Shown in pieces: positions 56,435 through 64,000 of a stretch of 64,000 nucleotides of DNA. The position numbers and the translations under genes are program-made. Numbering within the stretch: the stretch's first letter is position 1; each line of letters begins with the position of its first letter. A model generated the notes under the pieces. The model was not told the origin of the DNA. It did not search any database and saw only the letters and a program-made list of their open reading frames with translations. The DNA comes from Marinobacterium sp. xm-d-530 (GTDB lineage: Bacteria > Pseudomonadota > Gammaproteobacteria > Pseudomonadales > Balneatricaceae): contig NZ_WBYM01000006.1 of assembly GCF_013283365.1 (NCBI RefSeq), positions 41,405-105,404 on the forward strand, given 5' to 3'.

Positions 56435-57355
56435 TTAGGGCATTTCGTCTATTTCTGACTCTTCTTTAGGCGGAGGAATCAGATCCTCCTTCGTAATCTT
56501 GAGTGCCAAAAGCAGATTCGCTGCGACATAGATTGAAGAGTAGGTACCAATCACAACACCCGCCAGCAGCGCAATCGCAAAGCCACGGATGGTCTCACCA
56601 CCGAAGACCAACAGCGCAACCAATACGAGCGCCGTGGTTAAAGAGGTCACCAATGTACGGCTCAACGTCTGCGACAGCGAGCTGTTCATTATCTCAAGTG
56701 GACCACCTTTACGCATGATGCGGAAGTTTTCACGGATACGGTCATAGACAACAATCGTATCGTTCAACGAGTAACCGATCACCGCAAGCACCGCCGCCAA
56801 GACCGTTAGATCGAAATCCAACTGCATGATCGAGAAGAAGCCGAGCACGATGGTCACGTCGTGAACCAAGGCCAAAACAGCACCAAGAGAGAACTTAAAT
56901 TGGAAACGGAAAGCAAGGTAGACCATGATCATCGCGAGCGCCAGCAGCATGCCTAAGCCGCCCTGCTCGCGAAGCTCTTCACCGACCTGAGCACCGACAT
57001 ACTCGTTACGACGCAACTCGACAGCAGAACCATCGGCTTTTAGCGCCTCAACTACTTTGTCACCCAACTTAGGGTCGTGCGTCTCACCCAAGCGGATTAA
57101 CACATCGGTACTAGACCCAAAGTTTTGCACGACGGCATCTTCATAACCCGCCGTCGACAGCTGCTGACGAATAAGGTTCAGATCCGCTGACTCTTCATAG
57201 CCCACTTCAACCAAGCTACCGCCTGTGAAGTCGAGACCAAAGCGAAGACCGTTAACCGCTAATGACGCGACTGATGCGATCATCAAAACGATCGAGAAGA
57301 TACCAAGGGCCTTGCGTAGGCCCATGAAATTATAGAGTTTGTGAACTTCTGACAT
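56435..57355 (-). CDS. secF: Protein-export membrane protein SecF
   Basis: Accessory SecYEG subunit that uses the proton gradient to complete translocation. 306 residues, six membrane segments, a periplasmic domain after TM1 and the family TM4/5 VIGYSLNDTIVVYDRIREN motif. Gap of 12 bases from secD. Confidence 0.95.
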   Translation of the reverse strand: MSEVHKLYNFMGLRKALGIFSIVLMIASVASLAVNGLRFGLDFTGGSLVEVGYEESADLNLIRQQLSTAGYEDAVVQNFGSSTDVLIRLGETHDPKLGDKVVEALKADGSAVELRRNEYVGAQVGEELREQGGLGMLLALAMIMVYLAFRFQFKFSLGAVLALVHDVTIVLGFFSIMQLDFDLTVLAAVLAVIGYSLNDTIVVYDRIRENFRIMRKGGPLEIMNSSLSQTLSRTLVTSLTTALVLVALLVFGGETIRGFAIALLAGVVIGTYSSIYVAANLLLALKITKEDLIPPPKEESEIDEMP

Positions 57356-57367
57356 CTCTAGACCCCC

Positions 57368-59221
57368 TTACAGCTTGATCGACTTAAGTTGTTTGCGGCC
57401 ATACACCAGATTCACCATCAGGCGAGTCACAAGGATGGCTGTAAACATTGAGGTCAAAATACCGACTGACAGTGTAATCGCGAACCCTTTCACCGGCCCC
57501 GTACCCATCGCAAATAGGATCAACGCTGCGATCAATGTCGTGACGTTGGCATCCAAAATCGTTGTGAAGGCACGTGCAAAACCGGAGTGAATCGCTGACT
57601 GCACCGGCATGCCGACTTTAAGCTCCTCTTTGATGCGCTCAAAGATCAGCACGTTGGCATCTACCGCCATACCGACGGTCAAAACAATACCCGCGATACC
57701 CGGCAGGGTCAGAGTGGCCGATAGAATCGACATAACCGACACCAGCATCACCAGGTTAAGTGTCAATGCAATGTTGGCGATTAAACCAAATACACGGTAG
57801 TAAGCCAGCATAAAGAGCATCACCACAGCGAAACCGATTTGAACGGACGTCAAACCAAGCTCGATGTTTTCAGCACCCATCGATGGACCTACGGTACGCT
57901 CTTCGACGAAGTAGATAGGTGCTGCTAGTGCACCAGCGCGTAGCAACAGCGCCAACTCAGACGCTTCTTGCGGGTTATCTAGACCGGTAATACGGAAACT
58001 AGAGCCCAACGCACTCTGAATCGTTGCAAGGGAGATGATCTTCTTCTCAACGTATGGCACACGTTTTTCAACCTGCTGACCATCAACCGTCTCAGTCACC
58101 ATACGCGCTTTAAACTCGACAAACAGAACCGCCATGCGACGTTGAATAGCATCACGCGTCGTGCGGTTCATCAGCTGTCCCCCTTTGGAATCAAGGCTGA
58201 TTGATACCTGAGGCATGCCGTTCTCATCGAAGTTCGACTGCGCATTAGAGACGCTAGAGCCGGTAATGATGACATCACGTTCAAGGTTCGCTTTACGGTT
58301 CTCATCTGAACGGAATGAGTAGGTCTCAGTCAGCGCACGAGAGGTGTCAGGTTTTGCTTCTAGACGGAACTCAAGGTTAGCGGTTTTACCAATGATACGT
58401 TTAGCGGCGGCCGCATCCTGAATACCCGGCAACTGAACCACGATACGGTTACGACCTTGGCGCTGTACCAGCGGCTCAGCCACACCCAGTTCGTTGACAC
58501 GGTTACGCAGCGTTGTCAGGTTCTGCTTAACGGCATAATCTTCAATATCACGCAGTGTCTGCTCACTCAAAGAGATCTGCAGGCTCGAGTAGTCCTCTTC
58601 ATCCAGATCAGTGATCAAAAACTCCTGGTAGCTCTTTCTGAGTAGCGAAGAGGCCTCATCACGCGTAGCAGCATCGGCAAAGCGAACCGCTAGCGTACCA
58701 TCATCCAGAGTCTCTACCTGACGGTAACGCAGACGCTCTTTACGCAGGTTAGATTTGATCTCACTGACGTACACTTCAAGACGCTGAGAGACGGCAGTCA
58801 CCATATCCACTTCTAGCAGGAAGTGGACACCACCACGAAGGTCCAGACCCAGTTTCATTGGGCCGGCACCGATGTCTGTCAGCCAGCTAGGTGTCGTGGG
58901 TGCTAGGTTTAAAGCTACGGTGTAATTTTCACCCAGGATACGGCCGATCACTTCACGGCCACGTAGCTGAGCATCACCATCGGCAAAGCGGATCAGACCT
59001 TTACCCTCTTCTGCTTCAAGCGATTTGTACTCGATCTGGTTGTTATCCAGAGCAGCCGTCACGCGAGCAAGAGTGCGATCATCCACTTTAAAATCTTGTT
59101 TGGAACCCGACACTTGAACCGCAAAGTCGTCAGGGTATAGGTTTGGCATAGCGTAGATAGCTGCGAACAAAAGTGTCACAACAATCATCAAGCTTTTCCA
59201 AAGGGGAAAACGATTGAGCAT
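57368..59221 (-). CDS. secD: Protein-export membrane protein SecD
   Basis: 617-residue partner of SecF: first membrane segment, a large periplasmic region (P1 domain), then five membrane segments with the GMAVDANVLIFERIKEE motif. Order yajC-secD-secF is the usual one. Confidence 0.95.
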   Translation of the reverse strand: MLNRFPLWKSLMIVVTLLFAAIYAMPNLYPDDFAVQVSGSKQDFKVDDRTLARVTAALDNNQIEYKSLEAEEGKGLIRFADGDAQLRGREVIGRILGENYTVALNLAPTTPSWLTDIGAGPMKLGLDLRGGVHFLLEVDMVTAVSQRLEVYVSEIKSNLRKERLRYRQVETLDDGTLAVRFADAATRDEASSLLRKSYQEFLITDLDEEDYSSLQISLSEQTLRDIEDYAVKQNLTTLRNRVNELGVAEPLVQRQGRNRIVVQLPGIQDAAAAKRIIGKTANLEFRLEAKPDTSRALTETYSFRSDENRKANLERDVIITGSSVSNAQSNFDENGMPQVSISLDSKGGQLMNRTTRDAIQRRMAVLFVEFKARMVTETVDGQQVEKRVPYVEKKIISLATIQSALGSSFRITGLDNPQEASELALLLRAGALAAPIYFVEERTVGPSMGAENIELGLTSVQIGFAVVMLFMLAYYRVFGLIANIALTLNLVMLVSVMSILSATLTLPGIAGIVLTVGMAVDANVLIFERIKEELKVGMPVQSAIHSGFARAFTTILDANVTTLIAALILFAMGTGPVKGFAITLSVGILTSMFTAILVTRLMVNLVYGRKQLKSIKL

Positions 59222-59291
59222 TACAGGCCCATCCTTTTAAAAACAGAAAAGCGCCGTTACCGTTCAGTAACAGCGCTGTAAGCAAGGTCGA

Positions 59292-59621
59292 TTAAATACC
59301 TTTAATAGTGCCTTTTGGCAGTTCAGACGCAACGTGAGTCTTCTGGAACTTAAGCTCAACACCTTCTGATACTTCAAGTGCAATGTAGTCGTCAGATACA
59401 CGAACAACCTTACCGATGATACCGCCAGCAGTGATCACTTCATCACCTTTAGCAAGACCAGAAACCAGTGCTTTGTGCTCCTTCTGACGTTTTGCTTGTG
59501 GGCGCCACATGAAGAAGTAGAAGATCAGACCGAAACCCAGTAGGAAAATAAGGTTAAACATACCTGGATCGGTAGCACCAGCTGCACCTTCAGCGTAAGC
59601 AGGTGAAATAAAGAAGCTCAT
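59292..59621 (-). CDS. yajC: Preprotein translocase subunit YajC
   Basis: 109-residue single-span protein of the SecDF-YajC complex: short N-terminal periplasmic stretch (SFFISPAYAEG), membrane segment (FNLIFLLGFGLIFYFFMWRPQAKRQK) and soluble tail with GDEVITAGGIIGKV. ATG 59621 follows AGGAG at eight bases; the frame begins three codons earlier. Confidence 0.94.
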   Translation of the reverse strand: MSFFISPAYAEGAAGATDPGMFNLIFLLGFGLIFYFFMWRPQAKRQKEHKALVSGLAKGDEVITAGGIIGKVVRVSDDYIALEVSEGVELKFQKTHVASELPKGTIKGI

Positions 59622-59663
59622 TAAAAGCACTCCTGTAACATCATTTATATAAGTTTATTTAAG

Positions 59664-60800
<1,137 letters not shown>

Positions 60801-60812
60801 CTACTTTCCTGC

Positions 60813-61847
60813 TTAACCTTGGGTGTTGCGCGTTAAGAACATCGCATCACCGTAACTAAAAAATCGATATTTCTGTTCAACGGCCTCTTTATAAGCCGCC
60901 ATGGTGGTTTCATATCCAGCAAACGCAGAGACCAACATCAACAGTGTCGACTCCGGTAGGTGGAAATTGGTGACCAGAGCATCCACCACTTTGTATTGAT
61001 AGCCTGGGTAGATAAAGATCTGCGTATCGCCAAAAGTTGGCTCAATACGGCCTGATTGGGCTGCTGATTCAAGCGAGCGCACACTGGTCGTTCCCACCGC
61101 AATGACTCGATTCCCCCTCGCCTTGACCGCGTTTACCGCATCACATACCGATTGATCGACCTCGATGTACTCGGCATGCATCTCATGGTTTTTAATGTCA
61201 TCCACCTTTACTGGACGAAAGGTACCCGCGCCGACATGCAGAGTGACAAACGCACGCTCTACACCTTTGGCTTCTAACTTAGCGATCAACTCATCATCAA
61301 AGTGCAGACCAGCAGTTGGCGCTGCGACAGCCCCGGGCTTTTTGTTGTAAACAGTCTGATAACGTTCACGGTCAGAGAGTTGGTCCTCACGTTTGATATA
61401 TGGCGGCAATGGCATGTGGCCAACACGCTCTAGCGCTTCAATGATCGACTCGTCAATATCAAACTGCAGATCGAACAGGCCATTTTCACGACCTACGACC
61501 TCTGCGTTTATACCCCCTTCGAACTGCAGTTTAGCGCCCTCTTTTGGAGTACGACTGGCACGCAGATGGACAAGGGCACGCTTCTCACCGATGACACGCT
61601 CCACCAACAACTCAACCTTTCCGCCACTCTCTTTCTGCCCAAACAGACGTGCCGGAATGACCCGAGTATCGTTAAAGACCATCAGATCACCAGGTTCGAC
61701 CAGATCGAGAATGTCGCCAAACGAGCCATGCACACGTTCACCCGTATTCCCATCGACCTGCAACAGGCGACTGGCGGTACGTTGTTCTAACGGGAAGTGT
61801 GCGATCAACTCTTCAGGCAGATCAAAATCAAAATCACTAAGCTTCAT
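60813..61847 (-). CDS. queA: S-adenosylmethionine:tRNA ribosyltransferase-isomerase
   Basis: Adds the epoxycyclopentane ring to preQ1-tRNA using SAM. 344 residues with the characteristic [27 protein letters not shown] and [11 protein letters not shown] segments. Twelve bases before tgt in the same operon; upstream is the tRNA-Leu promoter region. Confidence 0.96.
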   Translation of the reverse strand: MKLSDFDFDLPEELIAHFPLEQRTASRLLQVDGNTGERVHGSFGDILDLVEPGDLMVFNDTRVIPARLFGQKESGGKVELLVERVIGEKRALVHLRASRTPKEGAKLQFEGGINAEVVGRENGLFDLQFDIDESIIEALERVGHMPLPPYIKREDQLSDRERYQTVYNKKPGAVAAPTAGLHFDDELIAKLEAKGVERAFVTLHVGAGTFRPVKVDDIKNHEMHAEYIEVDQSVCDAVNAVKARGNRVIAVGTTSVRSLESAAQSGRIEPTFGDTQIFIYPGYQYKVVDALVTNFHLPESTLLMLVSAFAGYETTMAAYKEAVEQKYRFFSYGDAMFLTRNTQG

Positions 61848-61914
61848 AGATACCGAGCGTTAAAATTGCGGGGCGCAAATATTAACAAAATCTACTTAAA
61901 AACGTCACAGAAGA

Positions 61915-61942
61915 TTGACCTATTCTGAAACCCGCTTATAAT
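61915..61942 (+). promoter_or_regulatory. Sigma-70 promoter of tRNA-Leu
   Basis: TTGACC (61915-61920), 16-base spacer, TATAAT (61937-61942), GCGCCACA discriminator, fourteen bases before the tRNA. Confidence 0.85.
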
Positions 61943-61956
61943 GCGCCACACTCTCT

Positions 61957-62042
61957 GCCGGTGTGGTGGAATTGGTAGACACGACGGATTCAAAATCCGT
62001 TGCCTATAAAGCGTGTCGGTTCGAGTCCGACCATCGGTACCA
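61957..62042 (+). tRNA. tRNA-Leu (anticodon CAA), integration site
   Basis: 86 bases with long variable arm: acceptor GCCGGTG pairs with CATCGGT with G-T ends, D-loop GTGGTGGAATTGGTAGACAC, anticodon loop TTCAAAA reads CAA, T-loop GGTTCGAGTCC, CCA encoded. An integrase gene lies 187 bases downstream, pointing to integration at its 3' end. Confidence 0.95.
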
Positions 62043-62077
62043 ATATCTTGTTGGTAAATATTGAGAGTATGTAGCTA

Positions 62078-62110
62078 AAATGCACGAATACGCAGGTATC
62101 GTGCATTTTT
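62078..62110 (+). terminator. Terminator of tRNA-Leu
   Basis: AAATGCACGA (62078-62087), 11-base loop, TCGTGCATTT (62099-62108) plus two more T. Sits inside the 187-base gap before the integrase, which is otherwise empty. Confidence 0.85.
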
Positions 62111-62229
62111 CATTTCTGCCATATTAAAATATCTTTCTTAGCACACTCGGTGCACACTTTTTTAGAGCTATTGCTCGCTATTTTTACGACGCTATAATCC
62201 ATTTATATCCACTAAAAAAGTGCGAAAAA

Positions 62230-63492
62230 ATGGCTGAAATGGTTACAGTAATTCCTGGACTGATCGTGCTTTATCGACGTTCACGCAGTGCGCGATGGCA
62301 AGCACGGATTAAAATTGAAGGCGAATGGATTAGACGAAGCACTGGCTCAGCAGATATCGATGAAGCTCGTGAGAATGCACTAGATATTCGTACGGAATTA
62401 AAAACACACGTTAAAAATAATCTACCACTAACAACAACCAAATTTCGTGCTGTCGCAGAAAATGCAATTAAACGCATGGAAAATGAACTCGCTAGCAGAC
62501 GTGGCAAGGTTGTTTACAAAGATTACATCTCCGCTCTTCGCAAATATCACATTCCATACCTTGGAAAATTCAACATCAATCAAATCACAAACGAACGCTT
62601 AGACGGTTTTGATGATTGGCGACTAGAGCAAATGGGCAAAGCTGAAATGTCCAAAAGTACTCACAACACACATAACAGTGCATTGAATAAAGTATTTCAG
62701 CTAGCGCTCGACAGAGGCTGGATGAAGCCAACTGATGTTCCAAGCTTTCGTGTTGCTGGTATCAAATCAAATAGCCGCCCTACTTTTACCCGTGCTGAAT
62801 ACGCAAAACTTACACGAAGTCTTCGCTATTGGGCTGAAAGCGGATTTGTAGATGCAACAACCAGTACTAACAAATTTTTGGTTGGTGAGCGTAAGCCTAA
62901 GCAAACAACAGCAGAAATACGTGAGCTTTTACGTGATTACGTTCTGATCCTTGCGAATACAGGGATACGCCATGGCACTGAGATGACAAATCTTAAATGG
63001 AAACATTTGGATTGGTATGTAAATGAAGCTGGCGAACGATTTTTAGAGATTACAGTGGATGGAAAGACTGGAAACAGACAGCTGATAGCTCGCCATGTCG
63101 CCATACGTTATTTCAAGCGTATTCAAAGCCGTTTTCCTGAGTTAGCAGATATGACGTTCGATCAACTGCTAAAAAAACGCGTGGATAAGCATGTCTTCAG
63201 ACTGCGAAGTGGTGAGCAAACTAAACAGCTCAACAAAAACTTTGAGCAGTACCTTACCAAAATGGATCTGCTGTATGGCACAACCAGTGACAAGATGCCG
63301 AGAACCCTTTATTCACTTCGACATTTCTATGCAACACGAATGATCCAACAAGGCATCAGCTTAGCCATCATTGCAAAACAAATGGGAACTAGTGTTGGGA
63401 TGCTTGAGAAGTTCTACAGTAAGTTTATCCCTCACATGAGTGCTCAAACGTTAGCTGGGGAGCGATTTGATGAGACAGTTTTAGCTAACTAG
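62230..63492 (+). CDS. Tyrosine recombinase/integrase
   Basis: 420-residue phage-type integrase. N-terminal SAM-like core-binding domain (KDYISALRKYHIPYLGKFN), catalytic domain with R247 (NTGIRHGTEM), R364-H365 (YSLRHFYATRM, with Tyr at the usual HxxR His position) and nucleophile Tyr396 (LEKFYSKF). Weak ribosome site. Directly downstream of tRNA-Leu, so it is probably the integrase of an element inserted at that tRNA, with the rest of the element beyond base 64000. A terminator follows at 63562. Confidence 0.92.
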   Translation: MAEMVTVIPGLIVLYRRSRSARWQARIKIEGEWIRRSTGSADIDEARENALDIRTELKTHVKNNLPLTTTKFRAVAENAIKRMENELASRRGKVVYKDYISALRKYHIPYLGKFNINQITNERLDGFDDWRLEQMGKAEMSKSTHNTHNSALNKVFQLALDRGWMKPTDVPSFRVAGIKSNSRPTFTRAEYAKLTRSLRYWAESGFVDATTSTNKFLVGERKPKQTTAEIRELLRDYVLILANTGIRHGTEMTNLKWKHLDWYVNEAGERFLEITVDGKTGNRQLIARHVAIRYFKRIQSRFPELADMTFDQLLKKRVDKHVFRLRSGEQTKQLNKNFEQYLTKMDLLYGTTSDKMPRTLYSLRHFYATRMIQQGISLAIIAKQMGTSVGMLEKFYSKFIPHMSAQTLAGERFDETVLAN

Positions 63493-63561
63493 CTTCCTAC
63501 AGAATAAAACCTAAAAAGTATACTTGTAAGATTTAATAGAACTGTTGTTTAATAGATCTAA

Positions 63562-63604
63562 GCCATCCAGATAGACAGGGACAGTTAATCTGAATGGCCT
63601 TTTT
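63562..63604 (+). terminator. Terminator after the integrase gene
   Basis: GCCATCCAGAT (63562-63572) and ATCTGAATGGC (63589-63599) form an imperfect stem (one mismatch) followed by a T-run. Confidence 0.75.
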
Positions 63605-63631
63605 CATTCTCGCAGAGTCAATGCAGTTTAT

Positions 63632-63663
63632 GGGGCTTGTTTGTTAAACAGCCCCCTTTTTTT
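63632..63663 (+). terminator. Second terminator in the integrase downstream region
   Basis: GGGGCT (63632-63637) and AGCCCC (63650-63655) with internal GTTT/AAAC pairing, then C and seven T. Direction is rightward, into the fragment at 63662. Apart from this and the stem above, 63493-63661 shows nothing gene-like. Confidence 0.75.
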
Positions 63664-63751
63664 AGGACGTTAAAGCTGCCTTTTTTCTAATAGCTCGCCC
63701 AAATTGAGCTTGCTGCTCGATAAGTGGGTCCAACTCACCTTTCTCTGCTGC
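63662..63751 (-). pseudogene. Possible 3' end of a gene cut by the IS element
   Basis: Thirty open codons ending at TAA 63662-63664, read leftward, giving AAEKGELDPLIEQQAQFG then a basic tail. It abuts the presumed IS end at 63752. Composition is plausible for a protein C-terminus, but the piece is short and no family is recognised, so this is a tentative call. Confidence 0.3.
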
Positions 63752-64000
63752 TGACCTTTCCCCTTAGTTAGTACCACTTCTTCGATGAGATTTTGCTAAG
63801 CAGCACGCTTAGCGAATTCCTCTGGTGGCACATAGCCAAGTGCACTATGTGGTCTTACTTTATTGTAATGATGTCGCCATAAATCGATCTCATATCTTGC
63901 TTCATCCAGCGTTCTAAACCAATGCTGATTTAGGCATTCGTTTCTAAATTTGCCATTCAAGCTCTCAACAAAAGCGTTTTGAGTGGGTTTGCCTGGCTGA
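63752..64000 (-). mobile_element. IS3-family insertion sequence, 3' end (continues beyond window)
   Basis: The outer end begins TGACCTTTCCCCTTAGTTAG, starting with TG as IS3-family ends do; the terminal inverted-repeat partner and target duplication lie outside the window. Contains the end of the transposase gene. Confidence 0.7.
63796..64000 (-). CDS. IS3-family transposase OrfB, C-terminal part
   Basis: Last 67 or so residues of an IS3-family (rve/DDE) transposase. QPGKPTQNAFVESLNGKF contains the third catalytic Glu (FVESLNG), followed by FRNECLNQHWF, HHYNKVRPHSALGY and PPEEFAKRAA stop at 63796-63798. The N-terminal part and OrfA lie outside the window. Resembles IS3-family members of the IS407/IS3 groups; the group is not resolved. 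Confidence 0.9.
   Translation of the reverse strand, partial: QPGKPTQNAFVESLNGKFRNECLNQHWFRTLDEARYEIDLWRHHYNKVRPHSALGYVPPEEFAKRAA

Overview
The window looks like a chromosomal segment of a marine gammaproteobacterium of the Oceanospirillales type. This rests on gene order: lptFG facing pepA-holC-valS, hemA-prfA-prmC-moeB facing lolB, tRNA-Gln-prs-rplY-pth-ychF, and queA-tgt-yajC-secD-secF. An NhaD-type sodium/proton antiporter and a phasin (polyhydroxyalkanoate granule protein) agree with this. Placement below order is not possible from the sequence alone. Coding density is high and TTG and GTG starts are common.

Layout. 1-7184: 5' part of prfB, nhaD, cytochrome b561, cytochrome c', flavodoxin, phasin, a Sel1-repeat protein, a YeeE/YedE sulfur transporter and an RDD membrane protein. 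7181-14475: lptG/lptF opposite pepA-holC-valS. 14525-19429: yigZ, an overlooked 43-codon membrane ORF, a SlyD-like isomerase, pdxH, a 270-bp palindromic element, a lipoprotein, a kinase-like P-loop protein and a hydrolase. 19569-30528: RND efflux pair, lysine/peptidoglycan genes dapC, dapD and dapE with an ArsC-like gene, rlmA, a hypothetical gene, zntB and greB. 30536-30915: tRNA cluster (Ser, Asn, Lys, Lys) with its own promoter. 31166-34727: sugar-acid catabolic genes. 34871-38185: a DUF1800-DUF1501-lipoprotein operon. 38238-41866: hybrid peroxiredoxin, srmB-like helicase, a dioxygenase and an ankyrin-like protein. 41880-51849: translation, heme and outer-membrane core genes. 51931-52611: a tRNA operon with a duplicated Met-Gln pair, followed by 101-bp structured tandem repeats and a terminator. 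52627-61847: serB, rnr, secF, secD, yajC, tgt and queA. 61957-64000: tRNA-Leu carrying the edge of an integrative element, with a tyrosine recombinase and the end of an IS3-family insertion.

Most genes are ordinary housekeeping genes. The parts least explained by known gene families are the tandem 101-bp repeats behind the tRNA operon (two near-identical units plus a diverged third that keeps hairpin pairing by compensating changes), the 270-bp imperfect palindrome upstream of a lipoprotein gene, the two-UUCG-hairpin leader before rplY, and the DUF1800/DUF1501/lipoprotein operon. Two family-level departures also stand out: prfB lacks the programmed frameshift site, and the kinase at 17604-18584 has Ala in place of the Walker A Ser/Thr. 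No CRISPR array, prophage structural module or recognisable defence system was seen.
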